From: Marinomonas posidonica IVIA-Po-181
Lineage (GTDB): Bacteria; Pseudomonadota; Gammaproteobacteria; Pseudomonadales; Marinomonadaceae
Direction of reading: 5' to 3'
DNA length: 64,000 nt
Assembly (NCBI RefSeq): GCF_000214215.1
Contig: NC_015559.1
Coordinates: 1,550,001 to 1,614,000, forward strand
The notes below the pieces were generated by a model. It ran no database searches, was not told the DNA's origin, and saw only the letters and a program-made list of their open reading frames with translations. The translations under genes were made by a program, and so were the position numbers. Shown here in pieces: positions 9,986 to 20,626 of this stretch. Position 1 is the first letter of the stretch; the number at the start of each line of letters is the position of its first letter.

Positions 9986-11452
9986 ATGCCAGTTATATCC
10001 CATCAAGAATTACTAAATTTGGCGGGCTATTCTGAAAAGAATAGCCCGCGTTCTGCTTTATATACCCACTTAGAAATAGACAGTCGAAAACTGGATGCGA
10101 ATGGGGTTTTCTTTGCGCTTGCTGGTGTCGGTTCCAACGGTTGGGATTACTTAGATGATGTGGTTGCCCTAGGTTGTCAAATTGCCGTCGTACCGACTGG
10201 AGTTGAGCTTGAACGTTATGACATAGAGCTTATTGCCGTCGATGATCCGGCCGCTTTATTAGTGATGTGTTTGCATCAATATTTTGGCCGCATGCCAAGC
10301 AAGATGATGGCAGTCACTGGGACCAATGGTAAATCGTCTATTTGTTTTTATGCGGCACAACTTGCCGAGATGATGGGGTATAAGAGCGGCCTGGTGGGTA
10401 CCTTTGGGATAGGGCCACTGGAGCAGTTGCAAACGGCGGATCAGACGACCCCAGATATTTTGACCATGCATCAAACCTTGATGTCCTTAACTCAGCAGGG
10501 TATTGACTATGTGGCTTTCGAGGCTTCTTCTCATGCTTTGGATCAAGGGCGAATTCATGGGGTGCCTTTTCAGACGGCGGTTTTCTCTAATTTGACCCGT
10601 GATCATTTGGATTATCATGGGGACATGGCGTCTTACGCGGCTGCGAAGCAAAAGTTGTTTGCCTTTCCCAGTGTGCAAGAGGCCGTGTATTGCTTGGATG
10701 ATGAGTATGTTGGTTTTATGACTCAACCTGCGATAAATGCCCATTGTATCTATTACAGTGAAGCCAATTCACAAGCCGATTTTTATACCAAGCAATTGAC
10801 GTTGGAGCCCACTGGATGCCGTTTTGTCTTGTGTCATCCAGAAGGTGAGACGGATGTATTTTTACCTTTGCTAGGTCGTTTTAATGTACAAAATGCTTTA
10901 GCGGCTTTGGCTTGTTTGTGGTCAGCAGCAAAGAATAAGGCCGCGCTCATAGCCTGTTTGTCTGAGTTGAAAGGTGCTCCAGGTCGAATGGATAAAGTCG
11001 AGGTATTAGCCGCGCCCCTTGTTGTGGTGGATTTTGCCCATACCTCAGACGCATTAGAGAGTGCTTTAAACGCGATTAGAGAGCATATTAATGGGCGCTT
11101 AATTTGTGTCTTTGGTTGTGGTGGTGATCGAGATCGAGGTAAGCGACCTCTAATGATGTCAGCGGCATTGGATAATGCGGATTCAGTATGGCTTACATCA
11201 GACAATCCAAGAACCGAATCAGTTGAGCAAATCTTTTCAGATGTGTTGGCGAAAACTGACAGTCAAGCCTGTTACCATCTGCAGGCCGATCGACGCTTGG
11301 CGATACATGAGGCGATCATGTCTGCGAACCCTGACGATGTTATTTTAGTGGCGGGTAAAGGTCATGAAGCCTATCAGGATATTGATGGTGTTAAGTATCA
11401 TTTTGATGATAAAGAAGAAGCTTATAAGGTGTTAGAGCATTATGTTAGTTAG
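9986..11452 (+). CDS. murE: MurE, UDP-MurNAc-L-Ala-D-Glu:meso-DAP ligase
   Basis: 488 residues with the three Mur-ligase domains. The ATP loop VTGTNGKSS lies at about 110, and DNPR at 406-409 is the signature that selects meso-diaminopimelate rather than lysine, so the peptidoglycan is of the DAP type. It adds the third residue of the stem peptide in the cytoplasm. A strong AAGGAGG lies 8 bp before the ATG. The 3' end overlaps murF by 11 bp. Confidence 0.97.
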   Translation: MPVISHQELLNLAGYSEKNSPRSALYTHLEIDSRKLDANGVFFALAGVGSNGWDYLDDVVALGCQIAVVPTGVELERYDIELIAVDDPAALLVMCLHQYFGRMPSKMMAVTGTNGKSSICFYAAQLAEMMGYKSGLVGTFGIGPLEQLQTADQTTPDILTMHQTLMSLTQQGIDYVAFEASSHALDQGRIHGVPFQTAVFSNLTRDHLDYHGDMASYAAAKQKLFAFPSVQEAVYCLDDEYVGFMTQPAINAHCIYYSEANSQADFYTKQLTLEPTGCRFVLCHPEGETDVFLPLLGRFNVQNALAALACLWSAAKNKAALIACLSELKGAPGRMDKVEVLAAPLVVVDFAHTSDALESALNAIREHINGRLICVFGCGGDRDRGKRPLMMSAALDNADSVWLTSDNPRTESVEQIFSDVLAKTDSQACYHLQADRRLAIHEAIMSANPDDVILVAGKGHEAYQDIDGVKYHFDDKEEAYKVLEHYVS

Positions 11453-12788
11453 TTTGTCTCTTAAAGATATTGCCTTTGCTTGTGATGGTGAGTTGGTGGG
11501 AGACAACCAGTTAATCCGTGAGGTGGTGACGGATACTCGGCGAATCGTGCCGGGTTGTCTATTCGTGGCTTTACGTGGCGAGCGTTTTGACGGTCATGAT
11601 TTTGCTGATCAGGCCATGTCCGCTGGTGCCGTTTGTGTATTGAGTGAGATTAAATTAGAAGGTGTTTGTCATGTGAAAGTGGCGAACACGTTAGAGGCAT
11701 ATGGTCGCGTGGCCAATTTGGTACGCCAAGCGTTTGCTGGTCCAGTGATATGCATTACCGGAAGTAATGGTAAAACCACTGTAAAAGATTGGTTAGCTCA
11801 ATCACTTGCAGGCCAAAATGTGTTAAAAACACGCGCGAATTTGAATAATCAAATTGGTTTGCCGCAGACATTGTTAGAATTGCAGCCATATCATCAAGTG
11901 GCTGTCATAGAAGCGGGTACAAATTATCCAGGTGAAATTGCTAATCTGGCTCGTATTGCGGTGCCGGATGTGGTCATTTTGACTAATGCCAGTGGCAGTC
12001 ATTTTGAAGGCTTAGGATCGCTGGAAGGTATCGCCAAAGAGAAAGGTTGTTTGATTTCTGGAGCGGCGGAGCAGGCAACAGTGATTTTAAACTCGGATGA
12101 TGGTTTTTTTGATTATTGGTGTGGTTTAGCAGGTCAAAGAAAAGTGTATTCTTTTGGTTTTACCGAGCAAGCGGATTTGTATGCAAAGCACATTGAGTTA
12201 GGTGCGGATAGCAGTCGTGCCATATTGTGTTATCAGGGCGAATCTTTGTCGGCTTTGATTGCGAGCCCAGGTCGTCACCAAATTGCCAATGGTATGGCGA
12301 TGGTGTTGGCCTTGTTGTCGGTTGGGTTTTCTTTTGCTGCTGCTGTTGCCACGTTGGCTCAGCCTATCCAAGTGGCTGGACGAATGGAGCGTTTGAAAAC
12401 AAAAAAAGGGGCTCTGCTGATCAATGATTGTTACAATGCCAACCCAACGTCTGTTAAGGCGGCAATCGACGTCTTAACGATGCAGTCTGCTCAATCTACT
12501 TGGTTGGTATTGGGCGGTTTAGGGGAGCTTGGCGAGCGCCAAAATGAATTTCATGCAGAACTAGGAGAGTATGCAAAAGCCAAAGGAATTACTAACTTGG
12601 TCTGTTTAGGGTCTTTAGCAGCCATCGCTGGAGAGGCATTTAAGCAACAAGGTGGGAGCGTATATTTTTGTGAGAATCATGAAGAAGCGGCTGTTGTAGT
12701 ACAAGAGCTAAATGAAAACCATGCTATTTTAGTGAAGGGTTCACGCTCAGCTAAGATGGAAAAAATTATAGAAAGATTAAAAGATTAG
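11442..12788 (+). CDS. murF: MurF, UDP-MurNAc-tripeptide:D-Ala-D-Ala ligase
   Basis: 448 residues, Mur-ligase family. The P-loop ITGSNGKTTVKDW lies near 105, followed by the NNQIGLPQTLL motif and, in the C-terminal half, LLINDCYNANPTSVKAA, both typical of MurF. It adds D-Ala-D-Ala to complete the UDP-MurNAc-pentapeptide. It starts inside murE and is followed 14 bp later by mraY. Confidence 0.97.
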   Translation: MLVSLSLKDIAFACDGELVGDNQLIREVVTDTRRIVPGCLFVALRGERFDGHDFADQAMSAGAVCVLSEIKLEGVCHVKVANTLEAYGRVANLVRQAFAGPVICITGSNGKTTVKDWLAQSLAGQNVLKTRANLNNQIGLPQTLLELQPYHQVAVIEAGTNYPGEIANLARIAVPDVVILTNASGSHFEGLGSLEGIAKEKGCLISGAAEQATVILNSDDGFFDYWCGLAGQRKVYSFGFTEQADLYAKHIELGADSSRAILCYQGESLSALIASPGRHQIANGMAMVLALLSVGFSFAAAVATLAQPIQVAGRMERLKTKKGALLINDCYNANPTSVKAAIDVLTMQSAQSTWLVLGGLGELGERQNEFHAELGEYAKAKGITNLVCLGSLAAIAGEAFKQQGGSVYFCENHEEAAVVVQELNENHAILVKGSRSAKMEKIIERLKD

Positions 12789-12802
12789 GATGTTCTTGAA
12801 CG

Positions 12803-13885
12803 ATGTTACTTCTTCTAACGACCTATTTAAGTAAGTACCACACATTTTTTACTGTATTTAATTACCTGTCATTACGCGCCATTTTAGGTGTGTTAACGGC
12901 ATTGGTTATTTCCTTGCTAATTGGCAATAAAGTCATTGCCATGTTACAGCGCCTGCAAATTGGTCAGGCGATTCGTGATGACGGCCCACAAACCCATTTA
13001 TCAAAAGCGGGCACCCCTACTATGGGTGGTGCGCTGATCATTTTTTCCATTTCGGTCAGCACGATCCTGTGGGGTGATTTAAGCAACCATTATCTTTGGT
13101 TGGTGGTCTTGGTGATGTTAAGTTTCGGTGCTATTGGTTGGGTGGACGATTATCGTAAAGTGGTTGAAAAAAACCCTAGAGGCTTGCCAGCAAAGTGGAA
13201 ATATTTTTGGCAAAGTTTTTTTGGTTTAGCGGCGGCGATATTTTTGTATCTTACGGCGACAACGCCTACTGAGACGTCATTGATTGTGCCTTTGTTCAAA
13301 GACGTCGTGATACCGTTGGGGATTTTCTTTGTGGTGCTAACGTATTTTGTCATTGTTGGTACTAGTAATGCGGTTAACCTGACAGACGGGCTTGATGGGC
13401 TGGCTATTTTACCGACCGTTTTGGTCGGTGGCGCGTTGGGTATTTTTGCTTATTTGACTGGTAACAGCCAATTTTCCGAATACTTATTGATTCCCTATGT
13501 TCAAGGAACTGGGGAGTTGCTGGTGTTTTGTGCTGCTTTAGCCGGTGCGGGATTAGGCTTTTTATGGTTCAACACCTATCCTGCGCAAATTTTCATGGGG
13601 GATGTGGGCTCGCTTGCGCTTGGTGCGGCTTTAGGTGTGATTGCGGTCATTGTTCGACAGGAACTGGTGTTGTTTATCATGGGTGGTGTGTTTGTTATGG
13701 AGACCGTGTCTGTCATCTTGCAAGTTGCCTCCTATAAATTGACCAAGCGTCGTATTTTTAGAATGGCACCAATTCATCATCATTTTGAGTTGAAGGGGTG
13801 GGCTGAACCAAAAGTGATTGTGCGTTTCTGGATCATTACTGTGTGTTTGGTATTGGTTGGTTTGGCTACGCTGAAAGTACGTTAG
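12803..13885 (+). CDS. mraY: MraY, phospho-MurNAc-pentapeptide translocase
   Basis: 360 residues and about ten membrane helices. It transfers phospho-MurNAc-pentapeptide to undecaprenyl phosphate, making lipid I at the inner membrane. Typical sequences are [10 protein letters not shown] near 70, the Asp-rich GWVDDYRKV near 115, [13 protein letters not shown] near 190, and [13 protein letters not shown] near the C-terminus. It sits in the usual place between murF and murD. Confidence 0.97.
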   Translation: MLLLLTTYLSKYHTFFTVFNYLSLRAILGVLTALVISLLIGNKVIAMLQRLQIGQAIRDDGPQTHLSKAGTPTMGGALIIFSISVSTILWGDLSNHYLWLVVLVMLSFGAIGWVDDYRKVVEKNPRGLPAKWKYFWQSFFGLAAAIFLYLTATTPTETSLIVPLFKDVVIPLGIFFVVLTYFVIVGTSNAVNLTDGLDGLAILPTVLVGGALGIFAYLTGNSQFSEYLLIPYVQGTGELLVFCAALAGAGLGFLWFNTYPAQIFMGDVGSLALGAALGVIAVIVRQELVLFIMGGVFVMETVSVILQVASYKLTKRRIFRMAPIHHHFELKGWAEPKVIVRFWIITVCLVLVGLATLKVR

Positions 13886-13895
13886 GAGAGTTGTC

Positions 13896-15242
13896 ATGTC
13901 GTTGATCGGGTCAGATCGGGTTAGAGCCGTTGTCGGCTTGGGAGCGACAGGCTTGTCTTGCGCGCGCTTTTTGGCGAGTAAAGGCTTGGACTTTTATGTG
14001 GTTGATTCAAGAGAGCAGCCACCAGGCTTAGAAGATGTAAAAGCGTTTTGTCCGCCAGAGCGGATTTTTACCGGTGAGCTTGAGGTGTTGGAAACCTTAG
14101 GGGTCACCGAATTGTTTGTTAGTCCGGGCATCGCCCTTAAGACCCCTGTTTTACAACGTTTAGCTGAGCAGGGCGTGTCGATGCGTGGCGATATCGATTT
14201 GTTTTGCGATTACGCCAACGCACCTTTCATTGCGATCACAGGTTCTAATGCGAAAAGTACAGTCACCAGTTTGTTGGCTTTACTGTTGCAAGCTGTAGGG
14301 CATAAAGCCATTGCTGGCGGTAACTTGGGGTTGCCAGCATTGGATCTATTGGCACCAGATGTAGATTTCTACGTATTGGAATTGTCGAGCTTTCAGCTTG
14401 AAACCACTCATGCCTTGCAAGCGGATGTCGCTTGTTTATTGAATGTGTCAGAAGATCATATGGATCGTTATGACGATTTATATTCTTATCAACGTGCTAA
14501 GCAGAGAGTCTATCGTGGTTGTAAAGCGGCTGTCTGTAATAAGCAAGACATTCTTACCGCACCATTACTCGCAGAAGGTGTACCAGTTCGAGCCTTTACC
14601 ACTAAAAGCCCTGATCTTAAAGAATTTGGTTTGTTGCCGGATGATTCTGGTGCATGGCTGTGTCGTGGTGTTGAGCGTTTGTATCATACGTCACAAATTG
14701 CCTTAAAAGGTTCGCATAATCATGCCAATGTCTTGGCTTGCTTGGCCATGCTGGAATTGCTCAAAGTGGATGTGACATCGCCAAAAATTGCAGCGGTACT
14801 AGCAGAGTTTGGAGGCCTGGCTCATCGATGTGAGACAGTACGAGAGCATCAAGGGGTTACTTATATTAATGATTCTAAAGGTACGAATGTAGGGGCAACC
14901 TTGGCGGCTTTGCAGGGGTTGGGAACACATCAGAGGAATATTTTGCTGTTAGCGGGTGGTGATGGTAAAGGGGCTGAGTTCAAAGATCTTACCAAGCCTA
15001 TGCTAACCTATGTTCGCCACCTTTACTTGTTTGGTAAAGATGCACAACGTATTGCTGATATTGTGCCTGAAGGCGTTGAATTATCTCGCTGTGACACGCT
15101 TGATGAAATGGTTGCGGCGTCCTCTCAGATTGCTCAGCCTGATGACATTGTCTTGTTTTCACCCGCATGTTCGAGTTTGGATATGTATAAGAACTTTGAA
15201 CAGCGTGGTCAACATTTTGTTGATTTGGTTAATCAGCTATGA
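13896..15242 (+). CDS. murD: MurD, UDP-MurNAc-L-Ala:D-Glu ligase
   Basis: 448 residues, Mur-ligase family: N-terminal nucleotide-binding fold with GLGATGLSCARFLAS, the ATP loop ITGSNAKSTVTSL near 115 (the GSNAKST form also occurs in pseudomonads), and TYINDSKGTNVGATLAAL near 325. It adds D-glutamate to UDP-MurNAc-L-Ala. AGGAGAG precedes the ATG by 6 bp; the stop overlaps the ftsW start by 4 bp. Confidence 0.96.
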   Translation: MSLIGSDRVRAVVGLGATGLSCARFLASKGLDFYVVDSREQPPGLEDVKAFCPPERIFTGELEVLETLGVTELFVSPGIALKTPVLQRLAEQGVSMRGDIDLFCDYANAPFIAITGSNAKSTVTSLLALLLQAVGHKAIAGGNLGLPALDLLAPDVDFYVLELSSFQLETTHALQADVACLLNVSEDHMDRYDDLYSYQRAKQRVYRGCKAAVCNKQDILTAPLLAEGVPVRAFTTKSPDLKEFGLLPDDSGAWLCRGVERLYHTSQIALKGSHNHANVLACLAMLELLKVDVTSPKIAAVLAEFGGLAHRCETVREHQGVTYINDSKGTNVGATLAALQGLGTHQRNILLLAGGDGKGAEFKDLTKPMLTYVRHLYLFGKDAQRIADIVPEGVELSRCDTLDEMVAASSQIAQPDDIVLFSPACSSLDMYKNFEQRGQHFVDLVNQL

Positions 15243-16426
15243 CTTGGTTAGCCCTGTTTGATCGAGTGTCTTGGCGCGAATTCATTCGTGTGGATGCATG
15301 GTTTTTAGCGTCTGTAGTGGCCATATTGGCGCTGGGTTTGGTGATGGTGTCAAGTGCCTCTATTTCCATTTCTGAAAGCATTCATGGTCATCCATATTTC
15401 TTCATGTTAAGGCAATCACTCTACCTTTTGCTTGGATTGACGTTCGGAGCGGTGATGTTGTCATTACCCACAGCGCAATTGCAAAAATGGGGCATCCTGA
15501 TGATGGGGTTGTCTTTGATTTTATTGATTCTGGTATTGGTGCCGGGCATAGGTAAGAGTGTTAACGGGAGTCGTCGCTGGATCAATCTAGTGGTCTTTAA
15601 CTTGCAGGCTTCGGAAGTCGCTAAAGTCTGTATGGTGGTGTACGTCTCTGGTTATTTAGTGCGTCGTGCTGATCGAGTTCGCGAGGGCTGGGTTGGTTTT
15701 GTCTTGCCTCTTTGCCTTTGTAGTATTTTTTTGCTGTTTTTGCTTTTTGAACCCGATTTTGGTGCTTCTGTAGTCTTGCTGGGAACTGTCATGGTGTTGC
15801 TGTTTCTTGGTGGTGCGCCCCTTTATCAATTCTTGCTCTTATTAGTCGCGGCAGTTTCTATGCTTGGTGTCGTGGCAATATCAGAGAGTTACCGTTTAAA
15901 ACGACTGATGAATTTCATTGATCCTTGGGCTGACCCCTTTAATGAGGGCTATCAATTAAGTCAGGCATTAATCGCTTATGGACGCGGTGAGTGGTTCGGT
16001 CTCGGGTTAGGAAACAGTGTGCAGAAATTGTCCTATTTGCCTGAAGCCCACACGGATTTTGTGTTTTCAATTTGGGTTGAAGAGACTGGGATGGTTGGTG
16101 GTTTATTGTTGATTCTGTTGTTTGGTCTGATGGTGAGTCGTGCGTTTAAGATTGGTTATCGTGCTATGTCACTTGATCGACCTTTTGCCGCCTATACGTG
16201 CTTTGGTTTTGCCATTCTTATTTTGGCGCAGGTGATTATCAATATTGGGGTGAATACGGGCTTTTTACCAACCAAGGGGTTGACCTTGCCGCTGATTAGT
16301 TTTGGTGGCAGTAGTTTAATTATTACGCTGGCCAGTTTGTTTGTTGTGGCCCGTGTGGATGTGGAAAATCGTCGTGCTCAATTATCAGATTCGAGTGCCA
16401 ATATGGATAAAGAGAGTGAGCGATGA
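15239..16426 (+). CDS. ftsW: FtsW, septal peptidoglycan glycosyltransferase (SEDS family)
   Basis: 395 residues with about ten membrane helices. SEDS motifs are visible: NGSRRWINL near 110, FEPDFGASVVLL, the PEAHTDFVFSIWVEETG loop, and PTKGLTLPLISFGGSS near 345. It polymerises lipid II at the septum with FtsI. It overlaps murD and murG by 4 bp each. Confidence 0.96.
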   Translation: MTWLALFDRVSWREFIRVDAWFLASVVAILALGLVMVSSASISISESIHGHPYFFMLRQSLYLLLGLTFGAVMLSLPTAQLQKWGILMMGLSLILLILVLVPGIGKSVNGSRRWINLVVFNLQASEVAKVCMVVYVSGYLVRRADRVREGWVGFVLPLCLCSIFLLFLLFEPDFGASVVLLGTVMVLLFLGGAPLYQFLLLLVAAVSMLGVVAISESYRLKRLMNFIDPWADPFNEGYQLSQALIAYGRGEWFGLGLGNSVQKLSYLPEAHTDFVFSIWVEETGMVGGLLLILLFGLMVSRAFKIGYRAMSLDRPFAAYTCFGFAILILAQVIINIGVNTGFLPTKGLTLPLISFGGSSLIITLASLFVVARVDVENRRAQLSDSSANMDKESER

Positions 16427-17496
16427 GTAATGTAAAAAAAGTCGTCATCATGGCTGGCGGTACAGGTGGTCATATTTATCCTGCATTGGCGTGTGCGCAT
16501 GACTTTAGGGAAAAGGGCATTGAAGTACATTGGTTGGGATCGAAGGGGGGGATGGAAGAATCCATTGTGCCGCAACACGATATCCCACTACATACTCTGT
16601 CTATTAAAGGTGTGCGTGGTAAAGGCGTGTTGGGTCTTGTCGCTGCGCCGTTTCGTATTATTCATGCCATAGGTCAGGCGATTGCCGTTTTGCAATCTCT
16701 AAAGCCAGACGTGGTATTGGGCATGGGCGGATTTGTTGCTGGGCCTGGTGGTGTTGCAGCGAAATTGCTTGGTATCCCGTTGGCGATTCATGAGCAAAAC
16801 GCGGTGTCTGGGACGACAAATAAACTGTTGGGCAAAGTGGCTGGTTTAAAAATGCAGGCGTTTTCGGGAGCTTTGCCTAACGCGTTAACGTTAGGTAACC
16901 CAATTCGCCGTGATATTTTGCAACAAGTAGTGCGCTCATCTCGTTTGGAAACAGCAAGGCCATTAAGATTGTTGGTGGTTGGTGGGAGCTTAGGGGCGAA
17001 GGCGATTAATGACGTTGTTCCCAAGGTGCTTGCAGAATGGCCTTTTTCTCAGCGACTGGATGTTTGGCATCAAACCGGAAAGCGTAACCATCAGGAAGTT
17101 CAGGCTTCGTATGGCATTCTAAAGGTTGAGGCACGAGTAGATGCTTATTTAGAGAATATGAATCAAGCGTATTATTGGGCCGATGTGGTATTGTGCCGCG
17201 CTGGTGCAATGACGGTCAGTGAGTTGGCGGTAGCCGGTTTACCTTCGATTTTAGTGCCTTATCCTTTTGCCATTGATGATCATCAAACAGAAAATGCTCG
17301 TCATCTTGAGAAAGTGGGTGGCGCATATTTGCTGCCACAGCCTGAGCTCAGCAGTGAGAAAGTCATTTCTATGCTGGCGGGTTTGTTAGAAAGTGAAGAA
17401 ACATTGTTGAAAATGGGAGGGCAAGCGAAGTTGGTTGCTCATCCGAGTGCAACACAAGATGTGGTTGCGCATTGCTTAAGGTTAGTTAAATCATGA
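16423..17496 (+). CDS. murG: MurG, lipid II-forming GlcNAc transferase
   Basis: 357 residues, GT-B fold. The N-terminal glycine-rich loop [14 protein letters not shown] and the C-terminal [20 protein letters not shown] and [14 protein letters not shown] motifs are those of MurG. It adds GlcNAc to lipid I to give lipid II on the cytoplasmic face of the inner membrane. It starts in the ftsW stop and ends in a 4-bp overlap with murC. Confidence 0.97.
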   Translation: MSNVKKVVIMAGGTGGHIYPALACAHDFREKGIEVHWLGSKGGMEESIVPQHDIPLHTLSIKGVRGKGVLGLVAAPFRIIHAIGQAIAVLQSLKPDVVLGMGGFVAGPGGVAAKLLGIPLAIHEQNAVSGTTNKLLGKVAGLKMQAFSGALPNALTLGNPIRRDILQQVVRSSRLETARPLRLLVVGGSLGAKAINDVVPKVLAEWPFSQRLDVWHQTGKRNHQEVQASYGILKVEARVDAYLENMNQAYYWADVVLCRAGAMTVSELAVAGLPSILVPYPFAIDDHQTENARHLEKVGGAYLLPQPELSSEKVISMLAGLLESEETLLKMGGQAKLVAHPSATQDVVAHCLRLVKS

Positions 17497-18914
17497 TAGA
17501 AAACAAAGCTCAATACGATATTCCGACCATGCGTCGAATCCAGAATATTCACTTTATTGGTATTGGTGGAGTGGGGATGTGTGGCATTGCAGAGGTGCTG
17601 CATAACCAAGGGTATCAGGTATCTGGTTCTGATCTTAAAGCGTCTTCTACGACGGATCGTTTAGCAGAGTTAGGGATTAAGATATACATAGGGCATTTGG
17701 AAGAAAACGTTCATGATGCTCATGTGATTGTCGTATCCACTGCGATTAATGAAGAAAATCCAGAAATTATTTGGGGTAAAGAGCACCGTATTCCAATTGT
17801 GCGACGTGCCGAAATGCTCGCAGAGCTGATGCGCTATCGTCATGGTATTGCGGTGGCCGGTACGCATGGTAAGACCACCACAACCAGTTTGATGGCATCA
17901 GTGTTGGCGGCGACAGGTGAGACGCCAACCTTTGTAATTGGTGGTCGGTTGACTAGCGCTGGTACGAACGCACAGCTTGGTAGTAGTTCTTATTTGGTGG
18001 CTGAAGCGGATGAAAGTGATGCGTCTTTTTTACATTTGCAGCCTCAAACGGTCATTGTTACCAATATTGATGAAGACCACATGGATACCTATCAAGGTGA
18101 CTTTGAAAAAGTGAAGCACACTTTTGTTGAGTTTGTTCATAACCTGCCTTTCTATGGTTTGGCGGTGATGTGTGTGGATGATGCGAATGTACGAGAGATT
18201 TTGCCCGCGCTGAGTCGCCCAGTATTAACCTATGGTATTGAGCAAGAAGCAGACTTTTATGCGACGGATATCAAGCAGACTGGTCGCTATTGTGAATTTA
18301 TGGCGCATCGTCCTGAGGGTGAACCGTTGAAAATACGCTTGCCTATGCCGGGGCGGCATAATGTCTTGAATGCACTTTCTACGATTGCTGTGGCGACGGA
18401 TCTTGGTGTTGATGCGGCAGCCATTCAAGCAGGTTTGATGGGGTTTGAAGGGGTTGGTCGACGCTTTCAGGAGCAGCAACCTTTGGCGCTTAGTAACGGT
18501 TCAGAGGTTATGTTCGTTGATGATTATGGTCATCATCCAAGCGAGGTATTGGCGACCATTAAAGCCATTCGCGAAGGCTGGCCAGAGAAGCGTCTGGTGA
18601 TGGTGTATCAACCACACAGATTTTCTCGAACTCGTGATTTGTATGAAGATTTTGTTCGCGTGTTATCGCAAGTGGATGTGTTGTTGTTGTTGGACGTTTA
18701 TGCGGCGGGGGAGCAGCCTATAAATGGTGCTGATAGTCGCTCTTTATGTGGCAGTATTCGCCAGCGTGGCACAGTCGATCCAATTCATGTGGGTGGTGAA
18801 TCCGACTTGCGGTCTATTTTAAGTAATGTGTTGCGAGAGGGCGACTTGCTCATTACCCAAGGTGCTGGTGATATCGGTGCTGTGTCGAAAAAATTGTCTG
18901 TGGATGGGATTTGA
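17493..18914 (+). CDS. murC: MurC, UDP-MurNAc:L-Ala ligase
   Basis: 473 residues. An N-terminal dinucleotide-like fold ([17 protein letters not shown]) is followed by the ATP loop [12 protein letters not shown] at about 122-133, [12 protein letters not shown], and the C-terminal [11 protein letters not shown] and [12 protein letters not shown] motifs. It begins stem-peptide assembly by adding L-alanine. The ddl start lies one base after its stop. Confidence 0.97.
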   Translation: MIENKAQYDIPTMRRIQNIHFIGIGGVGMCGIAEVLHNQGYQVSGSDLKASSTTDRLAELGIKIYIGHLEENVHDAHVIVVSTAINEENPEIIWGKEHRIPIVRRAEMLAELMRYRHGIAVAGTHGKTTTTSLMASVLAATGETPTFVIGGRLTSAGTNAQLGSSSYLVAEADESDASFLHLQPQTVIVTNIDEDHMDTYQGDFEKVKHTFVEFVHNLPFYGLAVMCVDDANVREILPALSRPVLTYGIEQEADFYATDIKQTGRYCEFMAHRPEGEPLKIRLPMPGRHNVLNALSTIAVATDLGVDAAAIQAGLMGFEGVGRRFQEQQPLALSNGSEVMFVDDYGHHPSEVLATIKAIREGWPEKRLVMVYQPHRFSRTRDLYEDFVRVLSQVDVLLLLDVYAAGEQPINGADSRSLCGSIRQRGTVDPIHVGGESDLRSILSNVLREGDLLITQGAGDIGAVSKKLSVDGI

Positions 18915-18915
18915 T

Positions 18916-19863
18916 ATGTTGAAGTCGTTGCAAGATTCAGTGATTGCTGTGATTTATGGTGGTCGATCCGCAGAGCGTGAAGTGTCGCTTGAGAGTGGCA
19001 CTATGATATCTAAGGCATTGCGTTCTAAAGGTTATCAAGTCGTTGATGTGGATTTGTATGGTGTTGAGCAAGCGGCAGATCCTATTGCTCAATTACAATC
19101 CATTGAATTTGATCTGGCTTTTATTGCTTTGCATGGTGGTGAAGGAGAGGATGGCCGAGTTCAAGCATTGTTGGAAATGATGGGTAAGCCCTACACCGGC
19201 AGTTCTCCATTAGCCTGTGGTTTTGCTATGGACAAAGTCCTTACCAAGCGATTCTGGCGAGGTTTAGGTATTCCGACACCGGCTTATTTGTCCTTTTCTG
19301 GAGAGGCGAGCGTTACTGAAATAGAGCAGGCGATGTCCTATCCATTGATTGTGAAGCCTTCTCGCGAAGGGTCTACTATCGGTATTAATAAGGTTGCCAA
19401 TCAAGCAGAGTTAGAGGCGGCTTTGCAGCAGGCTTTAGAATACGATTCGGATGTGTTGGTTGAGGAGTTTGTTAATGGGCCGGAATTTACTATCACCATT
19501 ATAGATGACGAAGCTTATCCGCCTATTGGTTTGCAGCCTTCAGAAGACCACAAGCTTTATGACTATGAGGCGAAATATCTGGCAGATGATACGCAATATC
19601 TTTTGCCTTGTGGTTTGAATGATGTAGATGAAGCTGAGTTAAAACGTTTGTCACTAGAAGCTTACCGGTCATTGGGTTGTCATGGTTGGGGGCGTGTTGA
19701 TGTGATGCGAGATCAGCAAGGTCAGTTTTGGGTGTTAGAAGTAAACACCGCACCTGGTATGACGTCTCATAGCCTTGTGCCGATGGCAGCAGCACATGTT
19801 GGATTGGATTATGCGGCCTTGGTGGAAAAAATCGCACTGCAGGCTTGGTCTCAAGTAAGGTAA
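18916..19863 (+). CDS. ddlB: Ddl, D-alanine:D-alanine ligase
   Basis: 315 residues, ATP-grasp fold. Visible are VIYGGRSAEREVSLESG at the N-terminus, KPSREGSTIGI near 150, VEEFVNGPEFT near 185, and VLEVNTAPGMTSHSL near 275. An upstream in-frame ATG at 18826 lies inside murC and gives a non-family extension; ATG at 18916 gives the normal length and sits just after the murC stop. It supplies D-Ala-D-Ala to MurF. Confidence 0.96.
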   Translation: MLKSLQDSVIAVIYGGRSAEREVSLESGTMISKALRSKGYQVVDVDLYGVEQAADPIAQLQSIEFDLAFIALHGGEGEDGRVQALLEMMGKPYTGSSPLACGFAMDKVLTKRFWRGLGIPTPAYLSFSGEASVTEIEQAMSYPLIVKPSREGSTIGINKVANQAELEAALQQALEYDSDVLVEEFVNGPEFTITIIDDEAYPPIGLQPSEDHKLYDYEAKYLADDTQYLLPCGLNDVDEAELKRLSLEAYRSLGCHGWGRVDVMRDQQGQFWVLEVNTAPGMTSHSLVPMAAAHVGLDYAALVEKIALQAWSQVR

Positions 19864-20553
19864 ATGACATTTATGAGGCTGGCAGCGCTCATTGGAGCGA
19901 TACTTTTGATCGTAGTGGCAAGTTTTCAAGGCGAAGATTCCCCTGATGCTTGGTTTGCGATTGAAAAAATTGAGATCAAAGGGGATTTTCAAAATACTTC
20001 ACAAGTTGGCTTGCAAAAAGAATTTGCACCCTTGTTGGGGAGAAGTTTACTTGGTCTGTCGGTGAGCGAGGCATTGGCTGTGGTTCTGTCATCGCCATGG
20101 GTAGAAAGCGCAGAGGTTCGTAAAGTTTGGCCAAATACCTTGCAGGTGGTTGTTCATGAGTATATCCCGCTTGCATACTGGCGTGATGGGCAAATCATTT
20201 CCGCTTCTGCTGCTGTGATTTCTCCTAGTGTGTTGCCGGATTTGCCGCTGCCGATTCTTTATGGACCTGTGGATTCAAGTGATGTTGTGCTAGAGCAATT
20301 CGGCTTAATTAGCCAGGTGTTGGCATCGACGTCATTGCGGATTGCGAAACTCACTTTGGAACCTAGGGGGGCTTGGCAGATTGTTTTTAGCAACGGCCTA
20401 GCCGTTAAGCTGGGTCGAGATGAAATTTTAGAGCGATTGCAGCGCTTTATAGCCGTGTATAAAAGCGATTTATCAGGTAGAATAGAACAAATAACTTCAG
20501 TCGACGCCCGTTATCCTCATGGGGTTGCCGTGGGCTGGAAGAAAAAAAATTGA
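19864..20553 (+). CDS. ftsQ: FtsQ, cell-division protein
   Basis: 229 residues: very short cytoplasmic tail, one membrane helix (about 4-22), then a POTRA domain (IEKIEIKGDFQNTSQVGLQKEFAPLLGRSLLGLS) and a beta domain with the SPWVESAEVRKVWPNTLQVVVHEYIPLAYW region typical of FtsQ. It links FtsL/FtsB to the divisome. The ATG follows the ddl stop with no gap. The cytoplasmic tail is much shorter than that of enterobacterial FtsQ. Confidence 0.94.
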   Translation: MTFMRLAALIGAILLIVVASFQGEDSPDAWFAIEKIEIKGDFQNTSQVGLQKEFAPLLGRSLLGLSVSEALAVVLSSPWVESAEVRKVWPNTLQVVVHEYIPLAYWRDGQIISASAAVISPSVLPDLPLPILYGPVDSSDVVLEQFGLISQVLASTSLRIAKLTLEPRGAWQIVFSNGLAVKLGRDEILERLQRFIAVYKSDLSGRIEQITSVDARYPHGVAVGWKKKN

Positions 20554-20557
20554 TTTT

Positions 20558-20593
20558 GGCCCGTTTGTTGCTTTTTTAAACAATAAATGGGCC
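20558..20593 (+). other. Stem-loop between ftsQ and ftsA
   Basis: GGCCCGTTTGTTG at 20558 can pair with CAATAAATGGGCC at 20581 over 13 positions with two G-U pairs, around a 10-nt T/A loop. No T run follows, so it is not an ordinary terminator. It could be an mRNA processing or stability element separating ftsQ from ftsA-ftsZ. Confidence 0.5.
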
Positions 20594-20626
20594 GAGTTAC
20601 AACGTACATAATGCCGGGAAGGTGAA

